NCBI RefSeq assembly: GCF_000284295.1
Contig: NC_017093.1
Location: 992,001 to 1,056,000, forward strand
Length of the DNA stretch: 64,000 nucleotides
Reading direction: 5' to 3'
Source of the DNA: Actinoplanes missouriensis 431
GTDB taxonomy: Bacteria > Actinomycetota > Actinomycetes > Mycobacteriales > Micromonosporaceae
The position numbers and the translations under genes were made by a program. The notes under the pieces were generated by a model. The model was given only the letters and a program-made list of their open reading frames with translations, searched no databases and was not told the DNA's origin. Positions 53,442 through 61,602 of the stretch are shown here, one piece after another (position 1 is the stretch's first letter; each line of letters opens with the position of its first letter).

Positions 53442-54428
53442 ATGCGTCGATCCCTCGCCGCGGCCGCCGTCCTGGCCGTGGCCGGAACACTGCTGTCCGG
53501 AGCGCCCGCCATGGCAGAAGCAGAGGTCCAGGCCGCCGCGGCCGACTGCGCCAACGGCTATGTCGCGCTGACCTACGACGACGGTCCCAACCCCGGCAAC
53601 ACCACCAACCTGCTCAACGCCCTGCGCTCGGCCGGACTGCGCGCCACCATGTTCAACACCGGTCAGAACGCGGCGTCCAACCCGGGTCTCGTGGCCGCCC
53701 AGGTGTCCGCCGGCATGTGGGTGGCGAACCACAGCTACACCCACCCGCACATGCTCACGCTCAGCGCGGCGCAGATGAGCTCGGAGCTCTCCCGGACACA
53801 GTCGGCGATCTCCTCGGCCGGCGGCGGCACCCCGGTGCTGTTCCGGCCGCCGTACGGCGAGACGAACGCCACCCTGCAGTCCGCGGCGTCGGCGCTGGGT
53901 CTGCGCACGGTCATCTGGGACGTCGACTCCCAGGACTGGAACGGCGCGAGCACCGCCCAGATCGTGCAGGCCGCGAGCACCCTCACCAACGGCCAGATCA
54001 TCCTCATGCACGACCAGTACGCGACGACCGTCGCGGCGATCCCGCAGATCGCGGCGGGACTGCGGAACCGGGGCCTGTGCGCCGGGATGATCTCGCCCAC
54101 CACCGGCCGGGCGGTCGCGCCCTCGTCGGGTGGCACACCGGGCACACCGGGCACGCCGGGTGGTACGTGCACCGCGACCTACTCCGAGGGCCGGAAGTGG
54201 AGCGACCGCTTCAACGGCCAGGTGACGGTCACCGGGTCGAACAACTGGACGGTCACCGTCACGTTCCGCTCGCCGCAGCGCGTCAGTGCCACCTGGAACG
54301 CGGCGGTGACGTGGAACTCGACCTATGTCATGACGGCCCGCCCGAACGGCAGCGGCAACACGTTCGGCTTCACCGTGATGCACGGCGGCAACTGGACCTG
54401 GCCGTCGCTTACCTGCGCCGCGACCTGA
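53442..54428 (+). CDS. Secreted polysaccharide deacetylase (CE4) with C-terminal CBM2
   Basis: 328 residues. Signal peptide; NodB-homology domain (about 35-220): ALTYDDGPNP (motif 1, Asp-Asp), NHSYTHPHM (motif 2 His/His), FRPPYGETN (3), IWDVDSQDWNG (4) and ILMHDQY (5), all complete. After a Gly/Thr/Pro linker a CBM2-like domain ends the protein (about 240-328). Probably a xylan or chitin deacetylase acting with other secreted hydrolases. ATG preceded by AAAGGTGA. Confidence 0.9.
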   Translation: MRRSLAAAAVLAVAGTLLSGAPAMAEAEVQAAAADCANGYVALTYDDGPNPGNTTNLLNALRSAGLRATMFNTGQNAASNPGLVAAQVSAGMWVANHSYTHPHMLTLSAAQMSSELSRTQSAISSAGGGTPVLFRPPYGETNATLQSAASALGLRTVIWDVDSQDWNGASTAQIVQAASTLTNGQIILMHDQYATTVAAIPQIAAGLRNRGLCAGMISPTTGRAVAPSSGGTPGTPGTPGGTCTATYSEGRKWSDRFNGQVTVTGSNNWTVTVTFRSPQRVSATWNAAVTWNSTYVMTARPNGSGNTFGFTVMHGGNWTWPSLTCAAT

Positions 54429-54437
54429 GAAAACCCG

Positions 54438-54467
54438 CCCGCGGGCGTGGAGATCCACGCCCGCGGG
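54438..54467 (+). terminator. Terminator of deacetylase gene
   Basis: Perfect 13-bp stem CCCGCGGGCGTGG / CCACGCCCGCGGG with AGAT loop, 9 bases after the stop. Confidence 0.85.
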
Positions 54468-54479
54468 TTAGGGTGATTC

Positions 54480-55430
54480 GTGTCGTCCATCCAGATGCTG
54501 ACCAGCGATGATCTCGACGGAATCGGCCATGACGCGCTGCACGGCGGCGATCCCCGGGCCGCGGTCACCGAGCTGGTCACCGCGGTTGACCAGCAGACGC
54601 TTGCCGATCCTGCCGACGCCGGTTACGCGTTGATGCTGGCCGCCGAGATCACCGAGAAACAGGGCGACCTGGAGCCGGCTCTCGCCCTCGTGGAGCGGGC
54701 CATCGCGACGTACCAGCTGCTCGAGGACGCGGCCGACGGGTTCGCCCGGGCGCAGCGCGGCGAGTTGTTGTCCCGGCTCGGCCGCGACGACGAGGCGATG
54801 GCCGCGTTCACCGCGCTGCGTCCCCGGCTGGTCCGCGATCCGGACGCGCCGATGTACCTCGCGGAGGCGCTGGAGGAGTGCGGCGAGGGCGCCGTCGCCG
54901 AGCAGTGGCTGACGGCGGCGCTGACCACGGTCCTGGACCGGCCGGAAGACAAGATCGACGAGCGGGTGGCGTCCGCGTTGCTGCACACCCGCCGCCGGGT
55001 CCGGCGGGAGATGGGGATGCCCGCCGACGAGTACGACGAGTTCCTCGACGGGGCGCCGGCCGGGAACGGTCAGAGCGTCATGTTCTGGCCGCACGACGAG
55101 TTCGACCGGGTGCAGTTGCGCTGGCCGGCGTTCGCCGAGGTCTACGGGCACACCTGGGATGATCATCGCGCCGATCTGGAGAAGGCGCTCACCGTCTGGG
55201 CCGAGTCCGGGCAGTCCGGCTTCCGCCTCTTCCCGGGTTCCGCCGACGGGTTGGCCGAGCACGTGAGCCGGCACGGCGGCGATCCCTCGGACGCAGCGGT
55301 GCGAGCCGGGTACGCGCAGCAGCTCGAAACCCACGTCCACGCGGTCGCGTGGCCGCCCGGCCGTAACGATCCGTGTTGGTGCGGTTCCGCCGCGAAGTAC
55401 AAGAAGTGCTGCCTGCCACGGTCCCGCTGA
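54480..55430 (+). CDS. TPR and SEC-C zinc-motif protein
   Basis: 316 residues. Helical TPR-like repeats (about 25-130: AAEITEKQGDLEPALALVERAIATYQ, AQRGELLSRLGRDDEAMAAF), a middle domain (DEFDRVQLRWPAFAEVYG) and a C-terminal SEC-C zinc site GRNDPCWCGSAAKYKKCC. SEC-C binds zinc and, in SecA, SecB or ribosomes; the role of stand-alone forms is unclear. GTG 54480. It lies between the two tRNA-Lys genes. Confidence 0.85.
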   Translation: MSSIQMLTSDDLDGIGHDALHGGDPRAAVTELVTAVDQQTLADPADAGYALMLAAEITEKQGDLEPALALVERAIATYQLLEDAADGFARAQRGELLSRLGRDDEAMAAFTALRPRLVRDPDAPMYLAEALEECGEGAVAEQWLTAALTTVLDRPEDKIDERVASALLHTRRRVRREMGMPADEYDEFLDGAPAGNGQSVMFWPHDEFDRVQLRWPAFAEVYGHTWDDHRADLEKALTVWAESGQSGFRLFPGSADGLAEHVSRHGGDPSDAAVRAGYAQQLETHVHAVAWPPGRNDPCWCGSAAKYKKCCLPRSR

Positions 55431-55471
55431 GGGGTCCCCGACCGTGTGCTAACGTTCTTCCTCGTTGGCAA

Positions 55472-55547
55472 GCGCCGCTAGCTCAACTGGCAGAGCAGCG
55501 GACTCTTAATCCGCGGGTTGTAGGTTCAAGTCCTACGCGGCGCACCA
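55472..55547 (+). tRNA. tRNA-Lys (CUU), copy 2
   Basis: Acceptor GCGCCGC pairs with GCGGCGC; the body is identical to copy 1; CCA is encoded (55545-55547). Upstream TGCTAACGTTCTTCC (from 55447) parallels copy 1. The acceptor differs from copy 1 by one compensated pair (T-A to C-G), evidence that both are functional. Confidence 0.96.
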
Positions 55548-55553
55548 CGAAGG

Positions 55554-55586
55554 AAAAGGCCTCGCCCTGATGGGCGGGGCCTTTTT
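55554..55586 (+). terminator. Rho-independent terminator of tRNA-Lys copy 2
   Basis: AAAAGGCCTCGCCC, TGAT loop, GGGCGGGGCC followed by TTTTT. Confidence 0.88.
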
Positions 55587-55595
55587 CGTTACTGC

Positions 55596-55645
55596 CTGTG
55601 ATCAGGGGGCCGTGGGGAACCTGTGATCAGGGGGCCGTGGCGAAC
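55596..55645. repeat. 25-nt tandem duplication at the 3' end of the DUF4190 gene
   Basis: Bases 55596-55620 and 55621-55645 differ at one position. The second copy contains the stop and last codons of the minus-strand gene; the first repeats them beyond the stop. Confidence 0.85.
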
Positions 55646-56325
55646 CCGCCGGTCACCATGCCGATGCCGCCCAGCGCGATGATCACGATCATCGGCAGGA
55701 ACACCAGGTAACCCATGACGAGGCCGGCGATCGCCATGCCTCGGCCGGACTTGCGGCCGTCCTTCGTCTCGGCGAGTCCGATGTGGCCGAAGACCACCGC
55801 GAGCAGCGCCGGCACGGCCCAGGTGCACCAGCCGAGCAGCAGGCTGCAGATGCCGAGCACCAGCGCCGCCACCGACCAGGCCGAGGTGGGCATGCCGACG
55901 ACCATGTGCGGGTGGTATCCCGGCGGCGGCAGGTACGGCGGCGTCTGGGGCTGTGGATAACCCGCTGCCTGCTGTTGATAACCGGTCTCGGGGTAGCCCG
56001 GCGCCCCGAAGACGGGAGGGGCCGGGTAGGCCGGCGGGCCGGAGTGGGCGGGCGGCGCCGAGTAGGGCTGCTGCGGCTCGTAGGGGAGCGGCGCGTACGG
56101 CTGCGGGGGGAACGGCGCGGCGTGCGGGAACGGCGCGGTGGGCGGCGCGCTCTCCGGAGCCGGGAACGGCGTGGTCGGCGTCGTGCCGTCCGGCTGGAAC
56201 GGGGTCGTCGGCGGTGCGTTGTCCGGCGGGAACGGCGCGGTCGGCGGCGTGCTGTCCGGTGCGGGATAGGCCGGCGGGAACGGCGTGGTCGGCTCGAACG
56301 GGTCTTGCGGTGCGGGGTGTGACAT
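55627..56325 (-). CDS. Pro-rich DUF4190 membrane protein
   Basis: 232 residues. The first 145 residues are Pro/Ala/Tyr-rich (PFPPAYPAPDSTPPTAPFPP repeats); then the DUF4190 region with two helices (WSVAALVLGICSLLLGWCTWAVPALLAVVFGHIGLAE and GMAIAGLVMGYLVFLPMIVIIALGGI). Such proteins are common small membrane proteins of unknown role. ATG 56325 with GGAG five bases upstream. Confidence 0.82.
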   Translation of the reverse strand: MSHPAPQDPFEPTTPFPPAYPAPDSTPPTAPFPPDNAPPTTPFQPDGTTPTTPFPAPESAPPTAPFPHAAPFPPQPYAPLPYEPQQPYSAPPAHSGPPAYPAPPVFGAPGYPETGYQQQAAGYPQPQTPPYLPPPGYHPHMVVGMPTSAWSVAALVLGICSLLLGWCTWAVPALLAVVFGHIGLAETKDGRKSGRGMAIAGLVMGYLVFLPMIVIIALGGIGMVTGGFATAP

Positions 56326-56508
56326 CGGGCTCCGAGCTCCTGACACTGTGCGGGTGGGAGTCCGGCCGGTCCCACCCCCATTTGGACCGTTTGTTCATGC
56401 TGCCGCCCGGCTTCGCCCGTGGCTACTCGGTGAGACCCATTCGGTACGAAAATCTGGCCCGGCTCGGCCGTACGGTCGTGATCGCCGGCGGCCCGTATCG
56501 TCGGCGCC

Positions 56509-57150
56509 ATGACGCGCGTCCTGCTGATCTCGGGGAGCACCCGCGACGGATCACTGCACACCGCCGCCCTGCGCACCGCGGCCCGGCACGCCACCGCGGG
56601 GATCACCGCCGACCTCTATGACGGCCTCTCCGGCCTGCCGGCGTTCGTGCCCGGCGAGCCGAACCCACCGGTCGCCGTCACCGAGCTGCGTGACCGGGTG
56701 ACCCGGTCGGACGCGCTGCTGGTCAGCACCCCGGAGTACGCCGGATCGCTGCCCGGCAGCCTGAAGAACCTCTTCGACTGGCTGGTCGACGGCGGCGAGC
56801 TGAGCCGTAAACCGGTGGCCTGGCTCTCCGTGGTGACGCCGGGGCGCGACGACGGCGCCCGGGCGTCGCTGGAGTCGGTGCTCGAGCACGGCGGCGCCCG
56901 GCTGCTGCGTCCGGCCTGTGTGCGGATCCCGCTCGAGATGGCCGCCGTCGACGCGGCCGGCCTGGTCACCGACGTCCGGCTGCACGTGGCGCTGCAGGAC
57001 ATGGTGGGCGCGCTGGTCCGCTCACTGAATGAGCGGACCAGCGCACCGCAGCCGTCGTGGCAGGCGCACTCCAGCGTCTACCCGGTGGTGCAGCGCCAGG
57101 ACGCGCCGCGGGGCGCCCAGCTGCCGCCGTGGGCCCGCGGCGTCAACTGA
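56509..57150 (+). CDS. NADPH-dependent FMN reductase family protein
   Basis: 213 residues. Flavodoxin-like fold: VLLISGSTRDGSLHTAAL binds FMN phosphate; VSTPEYAGSLPGSLKNLFDWLVDG is the family signature. It reduces FMN, quinones or metals with NADPH. The C-terminal 30 residues (PSWQAHSSVYPVV) are extra. ATG 56509; monocistronic. Confidence 0.88.
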   Translation: MTRVLLISGSTRDGSLHTAALRTAARHATAGITADLYDGLSGLPAFVPGEPNPPVAVTELRDRVTRSDALLVSTPEYAGSLPGSLKNLFDWLVDGGELSRKPVAWLSVVTPGRDDGARASLESVLEHGGARLLRPACVRIPLEMAAVDAAGLVTDVRLHVALQDMVGALVRSLNERTSAPQPSWQAHSSVYPVVQRQDAPRGAQLPPWARGVN

Positions 57151-57183
57151 CCCGGCAGACACGCCGCCTGCCGGCCTGCGGCG

Positions 57184-58710
57184 TCAACCGAGCCCGGTCG
57201 CGGCGGTCAGGCAGGCTTGGGCCCCGGCGCAGCGGGTCATCGCCTTGACCGACGCGCGCAGCCGCGCGATCCGGTCGGCCGACAGGTCGCCGGCCAGGTT
57301 GCGCAACTGGTCCGGGTCGGCCCGGTTGTCGTAGTACTCCCGGGTGCCGTCGACGTATTGGACATAGGTGAAGCGGGCGGTCCGGATCGCGTCGTACGTC
57401 GGCGGAATGTTGATGCTGTCCTGCTCGTAGTCCGGGTCGGCCGGGTCGGTCGCCGGGTCCCGGTGCTCGATCAGCGCGGCCTCCCGCCACCGCGCCGGGG
57501 TCTCCCCGGCCAGCAGCGGCTTGAGGCTCTGCCCGTCCACCTCGGCGGCGGCCGGCACCCCGGCCAGGTCGGTGAAGGTCGGCCTCAGGTCGATGTTCGC
57601 CACCACCGCGTCGACGGTCTGCCCGGCCTTGACGCCGTGCCCGGCGGCGATCAGCGGCACGTTCACGTCGGTGTCGAACGCGGTCTGCTTGCCGGAGGGC
57701 AGGCTGTGCTCACCCATGTGATAGCCGTTGTCCGAACTGAAGATCACGACGGTCTCGTCGGCGACGCCGGCCTTCGTCAGGGTCGACCGCAGCGCGCCGA
57801 GCATCCGGTCCACCGACACGACGGACTGGGCCCGTTTCCGGAACTCCTGGTCCATCCGGGCCTTCTGCTGGGCGTTCAGTTTCGGGTGCGGGGCGAGCCA
57901 GGCGGGCGCGTCCGCCGGCACCTTGTCGTACGCCGCGGTGCGGGGCGCCTTGAGCCCGGGGAACAGGTTCGCGTCCCGTGGCGCCGGTGTGTACGGGGCG
58001 TGCGGCGCGTACGTCGCCACCTCCAGCATGAACGGCGTGCCGGTCGCCGCCGAGGTGGTGATGAAGTCGGTCGTCCGGGCAGCCAGCACGTCGGTGAGGT
58101 AGTCCGCCGGCTTCTCGCCGTACTTCTTGACCGTCCCGTTCTCGTTCAGCGCGTAGTTGAAGTTGTCGTACGCGTTGCCACCCACGAACCACTGGTCCCA
58201 GCCCGGCGGCACATACGGCTTGCCGCCCCCGAAGCTGGTCGCCGGGAGGTACTCGTTGAGGTACTTGCCGAAGAACCCGGTGCGGTACCCGGCCGCCTGC
58301 AGGTCGGTCGCGAACGTCGACTTCTCCTGGCCGCGGCTGTGGAAGAGCCGGAAACCGCCGTCCGAGCCGTGGTTCTTGAAGATCCCGGTGTTGTGCGGAA
58401 ACTGTCCCTTGAGGAGCGACGCGCGGGACGGGCAGCAGAGCGAGTCGGTCACCGTGTAGTTGACGAACCGCGTGCCCTCCTTCTGCATCTTCAGCAGGTT
58501 CGGCATGTACCGCACGAGGTTCTCGGAGAGATCGTCGGTGAGCACGAAGACGATGTTCGGCCGGCTCGCCGCCGATTCGGTGGCCGGGGCCGCCGAGGCG
58601 GACGGGCTCGCCGACCGGTTCCCGGTCCCCGGTGAGGATTCCGTGGTGGTGCACGCGGTCACGGCCAGTAGGGAGGCGGCGACGGCGAGCGCGCGGCGGA
58701 AGGAAGACAT
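57184..58710 (-). CDS. Lipoprotein sulfatase (N-acetylglucosamine-6-sulfatase-like)
   Basis: 508 residues. Signal with lipobox LLAVTACTTT, so anchored outside. NIVFVLTDDLSENLVRYMPN holds metal-binding Asp pair; SLCCPSRASLLKG carries the CxPSR signature, Cys92 to be converted to formylglycine by a formylglycine-generating enzyme (not in view). Further metal site: VVIFSSDNGYHMGEHSL. Likely removes sulfate from sugars. The 5' leader has three 17-nt repeats. Confidence 0.9.
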   Translation of the reverse strand: MSSFRRALAVAASLLAVTACTTTESSPGTGNRSASPSASAAPATESAASRPNIVFVLTDDLSENLVRYMPNLLKMQKEGTRFVNYTVTDSLCCPSRASLLKGQFPHNTGIFKNHGSDGGFRLFHSRGQEKSTFATDLQAAGYRTGFFGKYLNEYLPATSFGGGKPYVPPGWDQWFVGGNAYDNFNYALNENGTVKKYGEKPADYLTDVLAARTTDFITTSAATGTPFMLEVATYAPHAPYTPAPRDANLFPGLKAPRTAAYDKVPADAPAWLAPHPKLNAQQKARMDQEFRKRAQSVVSVDRMLGALRSTLTKAGVADETVVIFSSDNGYHMGEHSLPSGKQTAFDTDVNVPLIAAGHGVKAGQTVDAVVANIDLRPTFTDLAGVPAAAEVDGQSLKPLLAGETPARWREAALIEHRDPATDPADPDYEQDSINIPPTYDAIRTARFTYVQYVDGTREYYDNRADPDQLRNLAGDLSADRIARLRASVKAMTRCAGAQACLTAATGLG

Positions 58711-59018
58711 GGCGGGGCGGGAGCTCCATCCTTCAAGGGGTGGGGGCCTTCAAGGGACGACGGCCTTCAACAGGCGACGACCGGAGGGTATCCGCCCCGG
58801 GCACCCGGATCTGCCACGGTTGCTTACCTCTCGCTGAGATGATCTTTAAGAATCCCTCAACGGAGGCGGATCCGGCCCCACGGTGACGCATAGTCACCTC
58901 CATGCTCGCCGTCATCGCCGTCTGCTCCCAGCCACGCCCCCGACGTCCCCGTCGCCTGGTTCCGCCGCGCCCCCGGCTGCCCCGGCGACCGCCCCGCACG
59001 CCCCGGCGCAGCAGCTGA
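58711..59018. other. Intergenic region between sulfatase and broken P450
   Basis: Holds the three 17-nt sulfatase leader repeats and an AT-rich patch (58850-58858) that may contain the sulfatase promoter. From 58902 a short ATG frame of Pro/Arg-rich residues runs in phase with the P450 and stops at TGA 59016-59018; it looks like decayed coding sequence, not a gene. Confidence 0.5.
58730..58780. repeat. Three 17-nt iterons in sulfatase leader
   Basis: CCTTCAAGG at 58730 and 58747 and the variant CCTTCAACAGG at 58764 are exactly 17 bases apart. The core CCTT-C-AAGG is itself palindromic. It lies 20-70 bases upstream of the sulfatase ATG on its untranslated side. Confidence 0.7.
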
Positions 59019-60098
59019 TCCCCTGAGGCATCGACCCGGTACGACGATGCGCGACGTGCCCTGGCCGACCCGCGCCTCTCCAAGCAGTCCGCGTTCTCGG
59101 TCGGCTCGTCCGCGACGGCGAACAGGCAGTCCAGCCCGGCCGCGATCCTCTCCCGGCACATGCTGGCAGCCGATCCGCCGGACCACACCCGGTTGCGCCG
59201 CCTGGTGTCGGCCGCCTTCACGGCCCGGCGGATGGAGAGCCTGCGCCCGCGGATCGAGGAGATCACCCGGGACCTGCTCGACGCGATCGATGGCCGGGAC
59301 GAGGCCGACCTGATCGACACGTTCGCGTTCCCGCTGCCCATCCAGGTCATCTGTGAGCTGCTCGGGGTGCCGGCCGCCGACCGGGACGACTTCCGCGCCT
59401 GGTCCAACGTGATAGTCGCCGGCTCGCAGTCCGGCGACCGGCTGGAGCCGGCGATCCGCGCGATGGTGGGGTACATCCTGGCCCTGATCGCCGAGCGCCG
59501 CGCGACCCCCGGCCCGGACCTGCTCTCCGGCCTGATCCAGGTGCGCGACGAGCAGGACCGGCTCACCGAGGAGGAGCTCTCCTCGATGGTGTTCCTGCTT
59601 CTCATCGCCGGTCACGAGACCACCGTCAACCTGATCGGCAACGGGACGTACCTGTTGCTGCGCGACCGCCCCCGGTGGAAGCGGCTGCGGGCCGAGCCGT
59701 CGCTGCTGCCCACCGCGATCGAGGAGTTCCTGAGGTACGAGGGGCCGGTGGAGACCTCCACGTTCCGGGTCGCCACCGAGGACCTGGAGATCGGCGGGGT
59801 CACCGTGCGCGCCGGCGACCCGGTCGTGGTCGTGCTGCTGTCGGCGAACCGTGACGGCGACCGTTTCCCGGACGCGGACGAACTGCGCCTGGACCGGACG
59901 CAGAACCCGCACCTGGCGTTCGGGCACGGCATCCACTACTGCCTCGGCGCGCCGCTGGCCCGGCTGGAGGCGCAGATCGCTTTCACGCAGTTGATGGCCC
60001 GCCATCCCGGCCTGCGGCTGGCGGTCGAACCGGAGGCTCTGCGGTGGCGTCCCGGGCTGCTGCTGCGCGGGCTGCATGAACTGCCGGTGCTCCTGTAG
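59019..60098 (+). pseudogene. Cytochrome P450 with disrupted 5' end
   Basis: The C-terminal part is intact: LIAGHETTVNLIGN (I-helix Thr), EEFLRYEGPVE (ExxR) and FGHGIHYCLGAPLARLE (heme Cys). The first start codon in frame is ATG 59160, yet the same frame upstream, from 59028, still encodes P450 sequence (TRYDDARRALADPRLSKQ), with no start codon before an in-frame TGA at 59016. The normal first 60-80 residues are absent. A shortened protein from 59160 (312 residues) would lack the N-terminal sheet and substrate-loop region. Likely a recent pseudogene; a sequencing frameshift is the alternative. Confidence 0.72.
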
Positions 60099-60105
60099 AC
60101 CTGGC

Positions 60106-60762
60106 ATGATGGCGGCCGTGTCCGTCCCTCATGATCCGTACTACTCGCCGACCACCAAGCTGCCGGTCGTCAAGCCGTCCGGCGCCGGCGTCCGCCTGAA
60201 GATCCTGGGCGCGATCACGGCCGCCACGGTGGTGATCGTGTCGGTCGCGGTCTGGATCATCTCGCCGGGTTCGTCCGACGGGGACGAGACAGCGGCCGTG
60301 CCGCTCGCCGTGCCCAGCGCAATCGTCACCGAGCCCTCGCCGGAGCTCACGGCCGAGGTGGAGCCCTCGGTGACCCCGAGCACCGCGCCGACGTCGAAGC
60401 CGACGCCGGCCACCACCCGGCCGGTGCGCCCGGCCGAGCTGGTGACCCAGCTGATGACCGTGGTGCGGGCGCTGGAGAAGCGCGGCGAGCTTGACGACGA
60501 CGGCGCCAAGGCGCTGAACCGGCGACTGCAGCATCTGAAGAACCGGCTCCGCAAGGATCCGGAGAAGGCGTCCGGCAAGCTCGACGAGTTCGTCAAGAAG
60601 CTGGCCGACCTGCGCGAGGACGGGGACATCAGCGAGGACGGATTCCAGGCGCTCGCGGCCGGGGCGACGCAGATCGGCGCGGTGCTCCCGGCCGCCGGCT
60701 CGGGCTCCGATTCCGGCTCCAGCGATGACGGCGACGATGACGACGACGATGATGACGACTAG
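60106..60762 (+). CDS. Membrane-anchored protein with helical C-domain and poly-Asp tail
   Basis: 218 residues. After HDPYYSPTTKLPVVKPSG a single helix (ILGAITAATVVIVSVAVWII) leads to a Pro/Thr-rich stalk, then a charged helical domain (LVTQLMTVVRALEKRGELDDDGAKALNRRLQHLKNRL, DEFVKKLADLREDGDISEDGF) like the FIVAR-type ends of some kinase-associated proteins, and a tail of nine Asp. Function unknown. Start ATG 60106 or GTG 60118. Confidence 0.65.
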   Translation: MMAAVSVPHDPYYSPTTKLPVVKPSGAGVRLKILGAITAATVVIVSVAVWIISPGSSDGDETAAVPLAVPSAIVTEPSPELTAEVEPSVTPSTAPTSKPTPATTRPVRPAELVTQLMTVVRALEKRGELDDDGAKALNRRLQHLKNRLRKDPEKASGKLDEFVKKLADLREDGDISEDGFQALAAGATQIGAVLPAAGSGSDSGSSDDGDDDDDDDDD

Positions 60763-60800
60763 CCAGGGATCACCCGTCCCCGGATAGACCTGGCCACGGG

Positions 60801-61469
60801 TCAGCTGATGCCCAGCTCGGCCATCCGGCGGATCTCGGCGACCTGCTCCACCGCCGACTCATTGGCTAATTCGGACAGTCGCTCGTCCATCCCGCTCCGC
60901 AGCAGATCCGCGGCCATCTGCTGGGCGCCCTTGTGGTGCTCGGACATCATCGCGACGAACTGGCGGTCGAAGGCGGCGCCGGTGGCGGCGGTCAGCGCGG
61001 CGACCTTCTCCGCGCTCTGGCCGCCGGGCATCGTGGAGTGGTCGTGCGACGGGTCCGACTCCGGCCGGTTCCGGTCCTTCAACCAGGACCTCAGGTAGTC
61101 CATCTCGAGTTTCTGCCCGACGCTGATCCGCTCCGCCAGCCGTTTCAGCGCGGCGTTGCCGGCCTGGGAGGGCGCCAGGTCGGCCATCTCCACGGCCTGC
61201 TGATGGTGGGCGATCATCATCTGCACGTACGCCACGTCGATCGAGTTGTAGGCGCTCCCGTCGGGCGCCTTCACTTGATCAGAATCGGACACTTTTGCCG
61301 ATTCTCCGGGACGACCCGGCAACAGCACCGGCACCGGCGATGATGAGGCGGTGGGTGCCGTGGCCTCCGGCGTCTCCTTCTCGGCGGTACAGGCGGACAG
61401 GGCGATCCCGCCGGCGGCCAGGACCGTCAAGGTCGCGGCCGCCAGGGTCCGGGCGTGTCGGCGATTCAT
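60801..61469 (-). CDS. DUF305 lipoprotein
   Basis: 222 residues. Lipobox IALSACTAE; DUF305 ferritin-like four-helix region with YVQMMIAHHQQAVEMAD and MMSEHHKGAQQMA, His-Met-rich and suggestive of metal (copper) binding as in CopM. Acts at the cell surface. ATG 61469 after AAGGAAG. Divergent from the LVIVD protein, a common pairing that suggests a joint role. Confidence 0.88.
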   Translation of the reverse strand: MNRRHARTLAAATLTVLAAGGIALSACTAEKETPEATAPTASSSPVPVLLPGRPGESAKVSDSDQVKAPDGSAYNSIDVAYVQMMIAHHQQAVEMADLAPSQAGNAALKRLAERISVGQKLEMDYLRSWLKDRNRPESDPSHDHSTMPGGQSAEKVAALTAATGAAFDRQFVAMMSEHHKGAQQMAADLLRSGMDERLSELANESAVEQVAEIRRMAELGIS

Positions 61470-61602
61470 CGCTTCCTTTTCGGTAAGGGTCCCCAACGCA
61501 ACATTCGACAGCTATCGTAACGACCGACATCGCTGTCACCGGGGGTGCTCGCGACACAACTCGCGGTGTGTCGTCGGTGGCTCCGTATCCGGAAGGAGCT
61601 CC

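Noticed and set aside
55589..56398. Alternative minus-strand frame overlapping the DUF4190 gene
   Set aside because: The chosen frame has the DUF4190 helices and a ribosome site; the other is a Pro/Arg-rich shadow.
58830..58850. CTGAGATGATC resembling part of a TPP riboswitch
   Set aside because: The other conserved TPP elements are missing and no thiamine gene follows.
58733..59605. Minus-strand frame opposite the P450
   Set aside because: Ser/Arg-rich noise; the plus strand has all P450 heme-binding motifs.
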